Positions 37,438 to 46,200 of a stretch of DNA of 64,000 nucleotides are shown piece by piece; within the stretch, counting starts at the first letter, position 1, and every line of letters begins with the position of its first letter. The position numbers were made by a program, and so were the translations under genes. The notes beneath the pieces are model-generated. The model had not been told where the DNA came from and did not search any database. It saw only the letters and a program-made list of their open reading frames with translations. Origin of the DNA: Erythrobacter neustonensis (GTDB lineage: Bacteria > Pseudomonadota > Alphaproteobacteria > Sphingomonadales > Sphingomonadaceae); the NCBI RefSeq assembly GCF_001663175.1, contig NZ_CP016033.1:682001-746000 (forward strand), in the 5' to 3' direction.

Positions 37438-37989
37438 TCAGGCCGCGGCCGAGGCGTTGGACCCGTCGATGATCGCTTTCACCGCCGCGCGGCCGCGATT
37501 GAGGCGGCTTTTGACCGTGCCAATATTGGCGCCGGTAACCTCGGCGGCCTCTTCGTAGCTCAGGCCTGCACCTGCAACCAGCAACAGGATTTCGCGCTGC
37601 TGTTCGGGCAGGCGGTGGATCGCGCGCATCACGTCATCGACGTGCAGCCCCGATTCCTGCGTCGCATCCTGCACAAGGATGCGTTCGGCTGCTTCCGGAT
37701 CCCACACGGTATAACGCGCGCGCTTCTTCGAGCCGGAGAAATAGTGGTTGCGCAGGATCATGAACATCCAGGCGCGGAAGTTGGTGCCGGTCTGGTAGGT
37801 GTGACGCGAGGCCCAGGCGCGCATCATCGCTTCCTGCACCAGATCATCGGCCAGTACGCGATCACGGCAAAGGCCGCGGGCAAACGCACGCAGCGCCGGG
37901 ATCAGGGCGACCATCTGGGATTTGAAAGCATCGAGATCTTCGGGGGACAAGGGTTCGGCATGGGGCTCGGCATCGGGCTCGGGCATCAT
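37438..37989 (-). CDS. ecfG: General stress response ECF sigma factor EcfG
   Basis: A 183-residue ECF15 sigma factor. Region 2 (about 25-95) contains LADDLVQEAMMRAW and NFRAWMFMILRN, and region 4 (about 120-175) contains LPEQQREILLLVAGAGLSYEEAAEVTGANIGTVKSRL. It is sequestered by NepR and released when phosphorylated PhyR binds NepR. The start overlaps the nepR stop by 4 bp (ATGA), and there are two tandem Met codons. Gene order nepR-ecfG with divergent phyR is the classical alphaproteobacterial arrangement. Confidence 0.97.
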   Translation of the reverse strand: MMPEPDAEPHAEPLSPEDLDAFKSQMVALIPALRAFARGLCRDRVLADDLVQEAMMRAWASRHTYQTGTNFRAWMFMILRNHYFSGSKKRARYTVWDPEAAERILVQDATQESGLHVDDVMRAIHRLPEQQREILLLVAGAGLSYEEAAEVTGANIGTVKSRLNRGRAAVKAIIDGSNASAAA

Positions 37990-38177
37990 GTGTCCTTCTT
38001 CTCGGTGGATTTGGTCGTCAGCTGTGCGACCAGATCGGCAAAATCGTCAGGGACGTCTTCGGATGCAACGTCGTTGAAAATCTGCTTGAGCGCCGCTTCA
38101 ACCGGGTCGAAGGCAACCGGTGGCCGAAGCGGCTTGGACTTTGACTGCTTGTCTTGCGTCATCCTGCTACTATCCAT
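37986..38177 (-). CDS. nepR: Anti-sigma factor NepR
   Basis: A small anti-sigma factor of about 63 residues. The conserved core is VEAALKQIFNDVASEDVPDDFADLVAQL, which supplies the two helices that bind EcfG or the sigma-like domain of PhyR. A Lys/Ser/Pro-rich disordered N-terminus precedes it. The start is ATG 38177, with ATG 38162 (MTQDKQ) as a close alternative. The open frame extends further upstream with Cys-containing sequence unlike NepR. It overlaps ecfG by 4 bp. Confidence 0.93.
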   Translation of the reverse strand: MDSSRMTQDKQSKSKPLRPPVAFDPVEAALKQIFNDVASEDVPDDFADLVAQLTTKSTEKKDT

Positions 38178-38260
38178 TCCATGTGTCAAACGCTGGGGGA
38201 CGTCGGAGCGGACGCGAGCTTCATCGTCGATCCCGTCCAGCGGGGTGCATTGCGAGCAAA

Positions 38261-38285
38261 AAGCACTCATTGCGAAAAATGTTCC
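38261..38285 (-). promoter_or_regulatory. Candidate EcfG promoter of nepR-ecfG
   Basis: On the minus strand, GGAAC (38285-38281), 16-bp spacer, GCTT (38264-38261), 84 bp before the nepR start. It implies autoregulation of the operon by EcfG. Confidence 0.65.
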
Positions 38286-38292
38286 GCGTGTT

Positions 38293-38318
38293 GGAACAAT
38301 TGCACGCTATTTGCGCTT
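38293..38318 (+). promoter_or_regulatory. Candidate EcfG promoter of phyR
   Basis: GGAAC (38293-38297), 17-bp spacer, GCTT (38315-38318), 25 bp before the phyR ATG. It is back-to-back with the nepR element: the two GGAAC boxes are 7 bp apart on opposite strands. Confidence 0.65.
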
Positions 38319-38342
38319 GGGGCCCAGATCGGAGATAAAAAC

Positions 38343-39122
38343 ATGTCGTCATTCCAGGCTGCGATCGCGGCTGAACTTCCTTACCTTCGTCGTTACGCCC
38401 GCACGCTGACCGGGTCGCAATCGATCGGCGATTCCGCCGTACGCGAAACGCTTCAGGCGATGATCGCCGCACCCGACGAGATCGACGAGGACGCCCCCGT
38501 CCGCGTGGAACTTTACCGGGTCTTCCACCGCATCTGGAGCGATTCGTCGCTGCGCTCGATCGACATGCCCGGCGCGATCGTCGGCTCGCTTCCGCGCCGT
38601 CTGCGCAAGGCCTTGCTGCTGACCACGATCGAAGGATTTTCGGTCGAGGAAACCGCGCAGATTCTCGACATGAACACCGCCGAAGTCGATGATTTCGTCA
38701 CCCAGGCCCGCAGCGCGATCCATTCGATGCTGTCGGCCCGGATCATGATCATCGAGGACGAGGCGATCATCGCGCTGCACCTCAAGTCGCTGATGATGTC
38801 GATGGGCAACGATGTAGCCGCGATCGTTCGCACCGAAAGCGAAGCGATCGCCACCGCCGCACAGGTCGAGCCCGAACTGATCCTCGCCGACGTCAACCTC
38901 GCCGACGGGTCGAGCGGGATCGATGCGGTGCGCCACATCCTGACCACGATGACCGTGCCGGTGATCTTCATCACCGCCTTCCCCGAAAAGCTGCTGACCG
39001 GCGAAGGCGACGAGCCTGCCTATGTCATCAGCAAGCCGTTCAACCCGGACAATGTCGTGGCGACCGTGTGGCAGGCATTGCTGGTCAGCCGCGAGACCGC
39101 GGCGATGGCCGAGGCGGACTGA
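38343..39122 (+). CDS. phyR: Stress response anti-anti-sigma regulator PhyR
   Basis: A 259-residue protein. The N-terminal sigma-like domain (about 1-132) mimics EcfG regions 2 and 4 (LPRRLRKALLLTTIEGFSVEETAQILDM). The C-terminal receiver (about 133-255) has E138-D139-E140, phosphoacceptor Asp183 (LILADVNLADG), Thr211 and Lys231 (VISKPF). Phosphorylation opens the protein so that it captures NepR and frees EcfG. ATG 38343 has GGAGA upstream. Divergent from nepR-ecfG with paired EcfG-like promoters. Confidence 0.97.
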   Translation: MSSFQAAIAAELPYLRRYARTLTGSQSIGDSAVRETLQAMIAAPDEIDEDAPVRVELYRVFHRIWSDSSLRSIDMPGAIVGSLPRRLRKALLLTTIEGFSVEETAQILDMNTAEVDDFVTQARSAIHSMLSARIMIIEDEAIIALHLKSLMMSMGNDVAAIVRTESEAIATAAQVEPELILADVNLADGSSGIDAVRHILTTMTVPVIFITAFPEKLLTGEGDEPAYVISKPFNPDNVVATVWQALLVSRETAAMAEAD

Positions 39123-39135
39123 TCTGCTGACGAAC

Positions 39136-39184
39136 GTTCCGCAAGTTTGCGGAACCGATGGGCGCCGGCTGAAAGGCCGGCGCC
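39136..39184. repeat. Two consecutive perfect inverted repeats after phyR
   Basis: GTTCCGCAA-gt-TTGCGGAAC (39136-39155) is followed 5 bp later by GGCGCCGGC-tgaaag-GCCGGCGCC (39161-39184). Both arms of each are perfect. They sit between the phyR stop (39122) and the kinase start (39207) and may attenuate or terminate read-through; no T-run follows. Confidence 0.65.
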
Positions 39185-39206
39185 GCATGACAAAGTGACC
39201 CGGGCG

Positions 39207-40712
39207 ATGACCGCTACCGATTATGACGAAGACGTGCCGATGCAGGCTTCGGAAAATCGGCAGATGTTCGGTTATCTGACCAGCCGCCCGTGGATCCCGC
39301 TGGTGCTGGGCTTTGCACTGGTGCTGGGCGTGGGCGTCATCACCACCCTCACCGTTGCCGCATCGCAGACTTATAACCGGGAAGTGCGCCGTGCGCTGGT
39401 GACACTGGGGGCAGCGGACTCGGTGACGCTGTCGATCCTCGAAATGAACTCGGCGCAGCGCGGCTACATCCTCAACCGCGATGAGGCCTTTCGCAAACGC
39501 TTCATCCAGGCGCGTTCCGATCTCGACCGCGATCTGCGCGCGCTGAAAAGCGAATATGCGGTTCTCGATCTGCCCGAGGGGCTCGAGGAAGAAGTCGAGA
39601 TCGCGGTGAACGACCGGCTTTCGGCCTTCAACGAAATCAACCGCATGCTGACCGCCGACGATGTCGCGGGCGCGGGCCGCTATTCCGCCGAGGCACGACT
39701 GTTCACCGACAACGTCCGCGATGCGCTGCGCAAGGTCAAGCAGGTAGCCTACAACCGATTATATGCCAGCCAGCGCGCCGCCACGGCCGCGGGCGACCGC
39801 GCCTATCTTCTGATCATTGCGGGCCTTGTCATGGCCTGCCTGTTGATCCTGGGTTCGATCGTGCTGCTGGTGCGCCGCAGCGGCGAACTGGAAAAGGCCA
39901 ATGAAGAGGTCCGTCAATTGGCCGAAACGCTCGAACATCGGGTCGAGGAACGCACCGCCGACCTTGCCGAAGCCAATGAGGAAATTCAGCGGTTCGCCTA
40001 TATCGTCAGCCACGATCTGCGCAGCCCGCTGGTCAACATCATGGGCTTCACCGCCGAACTCGAAGACGCGCAGCGGACGATGGCCGATTACGCCACTGCT
40101 GAAGACAGCGCCGTGCCGCCCGACGTGCGCGAGGCGATCGTCACCGACATGCCCGAAGCGATGGGCTTTATCCGCGCCGCGACCGGACGGATGGACCGGT
40201 TGATCAAGGCGATCCTGCAAATCTCGCGCGAGGGGCGCCGCACGCTCACCCGCGACACGATCGATCTTCGCGCGCTGTTCGAGGGGATTGCCGACAGCCT
40301 TTCGGGGCAGACCGATGCTGCCGGTGCGACGATCACCGTTGGCGACCTGCCCGAAGTCGAGGGCGATCGCACCGCGCTCGAACAGGTGTTCGGCAACCTG
40401 CTCGACAACGCGGTCAAATATTTGCGCCCCGGTGTGCCGGGCGAGATCAAGGTCACCGGCGAACAGCGCGGCAAGCGCGTGGTGATCCGCGTCGAAGACA
40501 ATGGCCGGGGCATTGCCGCGCATGATCGCCGCCGCGTGTTCGAACTGTTCCGCCGCTCGGGCGAACAGGATCGCCCCGGCGAAGGCATCGGCCTTGCCCA
40601 TGTGCAGGCACTGGTTCGCCGGCTTGGCGGGCAGATCCATGTCGAGAGCGAGCTGGGCGAAGGAAGCTGCTTTACCGTTACCCTGCCGCTGACTATGGCC
40701 ACGCGAAACTAA
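39207..40712 (+). CDS. CHASE3-domain sensor histidine kinase
   Basis: A 501-residue membrane kinase. TM1 (about 30-52) and TM2 (about 200-223) flank a CHASE3-type helical sensor (NSAQRGYILNRDEAFRKRF). A coiled coil (about 226-258) leads to the HisKA box RFAYIVSHDLRSPLVNIMGF with His269. The HATPase shows NLLDNAVKYL, EDNGRGI and GEGIGLAHV. This DHp type is the one found in bacteriophytochrome-like kinases, whose partner is an Rcp1-like single receiver, and one follows 19 bp downstream. ATG 39207 is used; ATG 39240 is an alternative. No clear Shine-Dalgarno is present. Confidence 0.9.
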   Translation: MTATDYDEDVPMQASENRQMFGYLTSRPWIPLVLGFALVLGVGVITTLTVAASQTYNREVRRALVTLGAADSVTLSILEMNSAQRGYILNRDEAFRKRFIQARSDLDRDLRALKSEYAVLDLPEGLEEEVEIAVNDRLSAFNEINRMLTADDVAGAGRYSAEARLFTDNVRDALRKVKQVAYNRLYASQRAATAAGDRAYLLIIAGLVMACLLILGSIVLLVRRSGELEKANEEVRQLAETLEHRVEERTADLAEANEEIQRFAYIVSHDLRSPLVNIMGFTAELEDAQRTMADYATAEDSAVPPDVREAIVTDMPEAMGFIRAATGRMDRLIKAILQISREGRRTLTRDTIDLRALFEGIADSLSGQTDAAGATITVGDLPEVEGDRTALEQVFGNLLDNAVKYLRPGVPGEIKVTGEQRGKRVVIRVEDNGRGIAAHDRRRVFELFRRSGEQDRPGEGIGLAHVQALVRRLGGQIHVESELGEGSCFTVTLPLTMATRN

Positions 40713-40731
40713 GAAAAAAGAGGACGGAATC

Positions 40732-41178
40732 ATGGCTCCAGGAGACCATCATCAGGTTACGATCCTCATGGTCGAAGACGACTTGGGCCACGCCCGGTTG
40801 ATCGAGAAGAACATCCGCCGCGCCGGCGTGATGAACGAAATTATCCACGCTGCCGATGGCACCACCGCGCTCGATCACTTGCGCAAGGGCATGGGCCCCT
40901 CGCACCGCCCGTTCCTGGTGCTGCTCGATCTCAACCTGCCCGACATGAGCGGGACGACGATCCTTGAGCACCTCAAGTCCGATCCGGGCCTGCGCCGGTT
41001 CCCGGTGATCGTGCTGACCACCACCGATGACGAACGCGAAATCCAGCGCTGCTACGATCTGGGCGCCAACGTCTACATCACCAAGCCGGTCGATTACGAA
41101 GCCTTCACCACGGCGATCCGGCAGCTCGGGCTGTTCCTCGCGGTGATGCAGGTTCCGCAGCCGGACGACGGAGCGTGA
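40732..41178 (+). CDS. Single-domain response regulator, Rcp1/CheY-like
   Basis: A 148-residue receiver without an output domain. Acidic residues are in VEDD (14-17), phosphoacceptor Asp66 in VLLDLNLPDM, the Thr switch in VLTTTDD and the conserved Lys in VYITKPVD. The insertion around KGMGPSHRPFL is typical of Rcp1-type receivers that pair with phytochrome-like kinases. It ends in a GTGA overlap with the next gene. It probably shuttles phosphate between the CHASE3 kinase and another protein. It lacks the FATGUY signature of SdrG-like stress regulators. Confidence 0.93.
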   Translation: MAPGDHHQVTILMVEDDLGHARLIEKNIRRAGVMNEIIHAADGTTALDHLRKGMGPSHRPFLVLLDLNLPDMSGTTILEHLKSDPGLRRFPVIVLTTTDDEREIQRCYDLGANVYITKPVDYEAFTTAIRQLGLFLAVMQVPQPDDGA

Positions 41179-42230
41179 CCGACCGGGCGCCTCAACCGCG
41201 CCTGCTGTACATCGATGACGACGACGGGTTCGCACGCCTGCTGTCGCGTGCACTGACCCGGATGGGTTTTGTCGTCACCCACGCCCCCGACGGTGCCAGC
41301 GGGCTTGCGCGGCTGGAAGCCGGGACCTTCGATGTCATTGCGCTCGATCACTACATGCCCGGCCTTTCGGGCGAGCAGACGCTCGAAAAGATCGTCGCGA
41401 TGCCCGCCCCGCCCCCGGTCGTCTATGTCACCGCCTCCGACGAAACGCAGGTGGCCGTATCCGCACTGAAATCGGGCGCGGCGGATTATGTCATCAAGGA
41501 TATGGGCGCAGGCTTCTTCGATCTGCTTGCAGAAATCCTGCGACAGGCGATGGAAGGCGATCGCCTGCGCCGCGCCGAACAGGCCGCACAGATCGAAGTG
41601 GCCGCCGCGCGCGAACGCGCCGAAGTGCTGTTGATCGAGGTCAATCACCGCGTCGCCAACAGCCTGACGCTGGTGGTGTCGATGGCGCATCTCCAGGCCG
41701 CCGCGCTCCCGCCGGGCGAAGCCAAGCAAGCAATTGAGGATTTTGCCAACCGCGTCTATGCGATCGCGCAGGTGCACAAGCGGCTTTACACCTCGCAGGA
41801 TATCCGCGCGGTCCAGCTCGACACCTATCTGGCCGAACTGGTGCGCGATCTGCATCGCAGCGTCACCAGCCAGAAAGCGATCACGCGGATCACCTTCGAC
41901 TGCCCGCCGCTTTCGGTCAGCACCGACCGCGCAATCTCGATCGGCGTGATCCTGTCCGAACTGATCACCAACGTGACCAAATATGCCTACCCCGGCGAAC
42001 GGCGCGGCGAAGTGCGCGTGCGGATCCTGTGTGACGATAGCGGTGTCGCGCGGCTCGAGGTCGATGACGACGGCGTCGGGATCAGCGGCGATACGCCGAC
42101 CGGCACAGGGCTCGGCACGCAGGTGATGGATGCGCTGGCGCATGGCCTTAGCGGTCGGATCGAATTGTCGCGGCGCGACCGCGGCACCCGCGCGACGCTC
42201 CATTTCGAGGCGAATTGCGTCCCCGACTGA
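41175..42230 (+). CDS. Receiver-HRxxN hybrid histidine kinase (PakF-like)
   Basis: A 351-residue soluble protein. The N-terminal receiver (about 8-125) has DDDD at 14-17, phosphoacceptor Asp58 (VIALDHYMPG) and Lys108. A coiled coil leads to the HisKA_2 box VLLIEVNHRVANSLTLV with His158 and the HRxxN signature. The HATPase has SELITNVTKYAYPG and DDDGVGI. Receiver followed by HRxxN kinase is the architecture of PakF, a PhyR kinase of Sphingomonas. The location 2 kb from phyR supports such a role, as inference. The start is GTG 41175, coupled to the preceding regulator by a 4-bp overlap. Confidence 0.9.
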   Translation: MTDRAPQPRLLYIDDDDGFARLLSRALTRMGFVVTHAPDGASGLARLEAGTFDVIALDHYMPGLSGEQTLEKIVAMPAPPPVVYVTASDETQVAVSALKSGAADYVIKDMGAGFFDLLAEILRQAMEGDRLRRAEQAAQIEVAAARERAEVLLIEVNHRVANSLTLVVSMAHLQAAALPPGEAKQAIEDFANRVYAIAQVHKRLYTSQDIRAVQLDTYLAELVRDLHRSVTSQKAITRITFDCPPLSVSTDRAISIGVILSELITNVTKYAYPGERRGEVRVRILCDDSGVARLEVDDDGVGISGDTPTGTGLGTQVMDALAHGLSGRIELSRRDRGTRATLHFEANCVPD

Positions 42231-42253
42231 TGGTGCCGCGCGGCCGCGGCGAT

Positions 42254-42279
42254 GGAACATTCGCCGGCCCATGCGGCTT
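42254..42279 (+). promoter_or_regulatory. Candidate EcfG promoter of the 82-aa gene
   Basis: GGAAC (42254-42258), 17-bp spacer, GCTT (42276-42279), 24 bp before the ATG at 42304. Confidence 0.6.
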
Positions 42280-42303
42280 TACCCCCGCCGAAGGAGACAT
42301 CAC

Positions 42304-42552
42304 ATGATCAAGAACATCATCGGCGCCGTCGTCGGCGCGAAGCTCGCCAAGAACACCCCCAAGGTCGACAACGGCACCGGCGCGATCCTCGGCTCGATCG
42401 CTCCGCTGGTCATCGCCCGGATGAGCTTGCCGACGATGCTTGCCGTGGGTGCGGGCGGCTACCTGCTCAAGAAGCACCGCGAAAAGCAGGCTGCCGGCGA
42501 CACCCTCGCCAGCAAGCCGGTGTCGGCCTACACCCCCGTCAATCCGGCGTAA
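42304..42552 (+). CDS. Small hypothetical protein, candidate EcfG regulon member
   Basis: An 82-residue protein with Gly/Ala-rich, moderately hydrophobic segments (IIGAVVGAKLA, IAPLVIARMSLPTMLAVGAGGYLL), a basic KKHREK stretch and a polar C-terminal tail. One or two membrane-associated helices are plausible. A good Shine-Dalgarno (AAGGAG) precedes ATG 42304, and a GGAAC-N17-GCTT element lies just upstream. I do not recognise the family. Its place between stress-signalling genes and a hemerythrin protein suggests a stress role. Confidence 0.75.
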   Translation: MIKNIIGAVVGAKLAKNTPKVDNGTGAILGSIAPLVIARMSLPTMLAVGAGGYLLKKHREKQAAGDTLASKPVSAYTPVNPA

Positions 42553-42642
42553 GCCGCCCGGCGCGCAAGTTGCGGCGATGGTTGCCCCCCGATGGGAGCG
42601 CGGCCATCGCCGTCTAGCATTGTGCGAATGGAGAAATCCGTC

Positions 42643-43215
42643 ATGACCAAATCCGACAGTCCGGTCAGCGAAGCCGAAGCCAAAGCGGCCGCGATCGCCC
42701 GCGCCAAGGCAATTGCCCCCGATATCGCCGCGCGCATCGGCAGCACCCCGGCGACCACCTTCCGCGGCAATCCCAACATCTTCGGCCGGCTGGTTGCCGA
42801 TCATGACGAACACCGCGCATTGCTGGCGATGGTCGAGGAAACTTCGGGCGATTCGCCCGATCGGCGCGCGTTGTTCGATGCGATGGTCGCCGAAATGCAC
42901 GCCCATGCCGCCGCCGAGGATCAGGCGCTGTGGTCGGTGGTGCTGCGCAATCCCGACACCACGCACGATGCGCGCCACGCGGTCGCCGAACACAAGCAGA
43001 TCGACGATCTGATCGAAGAACTGCAGGAGGCCGACATGGCCTCTCCGGGCTGGCTGGCGCAGTTCGCCAAGCTCAAGGACAAGTACCTGCACCACATCCG
43101 CGAGGAGGAGCAGGAGCAGTTCGTGGCTGCCGAGGAACACCTGAGCGATGCCGACATCAAGCACCTGCTGAGCGTTTTCGAGCGCCGCAAGAAGGCCGAA
43201 AAAGCCGACGCCTGA
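42643..43215 (+). CDS. Hemerythrin HHE-domain protein
   Basis: A 190-residue protein with a four-helix hemerythrin domain. Candidate di-iron ligands appear in order: HDEH (VADHDEHRAL), EMHAHAAAED, AEHKQIDDLIEE and YLHHIREEEQE. Such proteins bind O2, NO or metal and are common in stress regulons. An N-terminal Ala/Glu-rich helix (1-45) precedes the domain. ATG 42643 has GGAGA 8 bp upstream; the longer frame from 42592 lacks support. It converges with the TonB-dependent receptor gene. Confidence 0.9.
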   Translation: MTKSDSPVSEAEAKAAAIARAKAIAPDIAARIGSTPATTFRGNPNIFGRLVADHDEHRALLAMVEETSGDSPDRRALFDAMVAEMHAHAAAEDQALWSVVLRNPDTTHDARHAVAEHKQIDDLIEELQEADMASPGWLAQFAKLKDKYLHHIREEEQEQFVAAEEHLSDADIKHLLSVFERRKKAEKADA

Positions 43216-43268
43216 CCCACCCGGCAACGCCCGGAGCACAAACGTTCCGGGTGTCTCCTCCGCGCCCG

Positions 43269-46200
43269 TCAGAACCGATAGGCAATCCCGAACTGGAATT
43301 GCCGCGGCGGTCCGGCATTGCGCTGCACGAATGGCGCGCCGCCGCCAAGCTGGATCTGGTTCGACGTGGTCGCCGCATTGGCAAAACCGCTCTGGTTGTT
43401 GGCGTTGAGCACGTTGAACACATCCGCGCTCGCCTCGATCCGCCCGCCCGCCACCGGCAGCGCATACCGCACCCCCAGATCGACGCTCGCCGACCAGGGC
43501 AGCCGCGCCGAATTGCGCCGCTCGCCCGGATAGCGATCCGAATTGCCGAGGTAGTTCTCACCGAAGCTCGCCCCGTCGCCGTTGAGATCCTGCGTCCCGA
43601 AAATGCCCGCATCGGGGACGAGGTTGACCGGCTGGCCCGACTGGAACAGCCCCGCTGCGGTCAGCGTCCAGCACGGTGCGGGATAGAAATAGCCGACGAG
43701 CGAGATAACGTGCCGCCGGTCATTCGCCGAAGGACCCCATTCGCCCGCGAAGTCATTGGCATTGCTGCTGCGGAAATTGATGTCGTCGGTGTCGTTGCGC
43801 AGCCGCGACAGGGTGTAGCTGGCGCGGAAAGCATAATCATCCGGCCCGCGCGCCTTGATCGCCTGCACGATCAGCGCGAGATATTCGGCCCGCCCGGCGG
43901 TTTCGGTGACGGTGATCTGCCGCGCGCCGCCCGGCACCAGTCCAACCGGACGCGTGGCATCGGCATCGGCCTGCGAGCGGACGAGCCCAAGGCTCTGCGC
44001 CAGCGCGAGCCGCGCGGCATTGTCGGGCAGGCTGCGCAGCAGCGCGATATTCGCCGGGGTCAGCGCGGCAAGATCGGGCGTGAAGGGCGACGGCGCATTG
44101 AAATCGCGCAGCCGCGCCAGATTGTGCGAGCGGCTGTAAAGCGCATCCACCGACAGCGTCAGCGCATCGCTCGCCGCATATTGATAGCCTGCGCTCAGTT
44201 GCAGGCTCCACGGGTTGTCATAGCCGGTGGGGCTCAGAATCCGCGCCTCGCCCAAGGTGGCGCTGTCGCGCAAGGCCTGCACCGCTTCGGGCGGCGGACA
44301 TGCGCTTACCCGCGCGCAGGGCGGGGAGACGGTGAGGTTGCCCGCGAAGGTCAGATCGGCAAGGTCAACGCCCGCGGGAATTGCCCCTGCTGCCTGCAAT
44401 TGCGCCAATTGCGAAACGAACCCCGGCGCAGTCGTATTGCGCTGCAGCGCGTCCGAGACCACGGCATAACTGAGCTTGCCGGTAAATATCCCCGCCCCGA
44501 ACCGCACCGCCGAACGCGCATCGGGCTGCCAGTTCACCGCCAGCCGCGGGGCGATGTTGTCGGTATCGCCGCGCCCTGCCCCGGCTTCGGTCAGCGTATC
44601 GTAATCCCACCGCACGCCCAGTGTCGCGGTCAGATTGGCGGCAAGGTCCCATGCATCCTCGAGATAGAGCGCGACCAGCGCCTGCCCCGTGCCGAAGCGT
44701 TGCGGGCGCAGTTCGACCGCGTAATTCGCCACCACCGGATCGAGCGCGAGGATATCCTGCGCGCCAAGGGCAAGGCCGCGGCCCGCAAGGCTTGCCGCTT
44801 CGGCCGCGGTCAGATCGACGGTGTAGTTGCCAAAAGGATTGCCCCCGCCCAGCAAGGCGAAGTCGGACGCGATCACATCGACCCCTGCGCTGATGCGGTG
44901 CGCGCCGATCTCGCGCGTGAGGCGGTGGGTGGTCTGCCAGGTTTCTTCCAGACTGTCGAAGACATAGCCCGGGTTGCCGACCACGGCGGCGACCAGTCCC
45001 GATGGCCCGCGCACAGTCACCTGCGGCCCCGGCGCGCCCGCGGCCTCGCCGTAGTCCCACCGGAAGCGGCTGAACTGCACCGCGCCGTCATAGGAAAAAT
45101 TTGCCCCGGCATAGCTCGCGGTGGCCGCCAGCAGCGTCGAGAACCGGTCCTGCTGCGATCCTGCCGAAGGGAAGGTGGCATTGCCGCCGCCCAACGCGCC
45201 GCCCGGCCGGTCGATCGTCACGCGGCCGACGTTGGCGCGCAGGCCCAAGGTCCAGTCGCCCGTCAGCCGGTGATCGAGCCGGAGCGAGCCCAGATGGAAA
45301 CGGTTGCGTCCCGTCACATTGCCCACCACGCCCAGCAAGGGCGCATCGACCACCTGCGTGTTGCGATCGGCGGTGAATTCGTAGTTCGCGTAAAGGAAGG
45401 TGCGGCTTCGCTGCAAGGCGCCGCCTGCGGCAAAGCCCGCCTGATAGCGTTCGAAGCTTTCGCCGACAAAATTGCCCGACAGGTCGCGGCGGGGGAAGGC
45501 AGAGGGGGAATCCAGCGGCCTGCCGGGCCTCACCAGCAGATAGGCCTCGCCCGTAAAATCGTTGCTTCCCGACGGGCTGGTATAATTGACTATGCCATTA
45601 GCGGTGCGCCCGTAGGCGGCCGAATAGGAGTTGGCCAGCACGGTGACTTCGCGGGTGAAGCCCAGCGGCACGGGAAACTTGATCCCACCTAGAAAGTTCT
45701 CGTTGTTGTCGAGGCCGTCGAGCAGATAATTGGTGTCGAGCCCGTTCGATCCGTTGATCGAAATCGCCGGCGCTTCGGGGAAGAACCCGGTCGATGCCAC
45801 GACATTGGGCAGCCGGATCAGCGCCGCTGTCACATCGCGCCCCTCGATCGGCAGGGCTTGCAACTGCGCCTTCCCGAGCGAGGCGGAAATTTCGGCATTG
45901 GCGGTGTTGAGCGCGGTGATCGCGCGCGCGGCAGTGACGACGATGCCGGGCTCGCCTGCGGCTTCCAGTTGCAGGATCACGCTGCGGGTGAAATTCGCGC
46001 GCAGATCCACCGCCTGCGCGGCGAGCGGGGCGAAGCCTTCGGCGCGCGTCACCGATACGCGGTATACGCCCGCGGTGCTCAACCCGCCCAGTTGCACCAT
46101 GCCGCGCGCATCGGTGATCGCGTTGCGCGACAGGCCGATTGCGGGGTTTTCGATGCTGATTTCGGCACCCGGAACGCCCGCGCCTTGCGGATCGACCACG

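Noticed and set aside
39136..39155. GGAAC in the palindrome after phyR as an EcfG promoter
   Set aside because: Neither GCTT nor CGTT lies 16-17 bp downstream on either strand; the box is part of a perfect hairpin.
42930..45692. 920-codon plus-strand frame
   Set aside because: Arg/Gly/Pro-rich shadow of the hemerythrin and TonB-receptor genes created by high GC in the third codon position.
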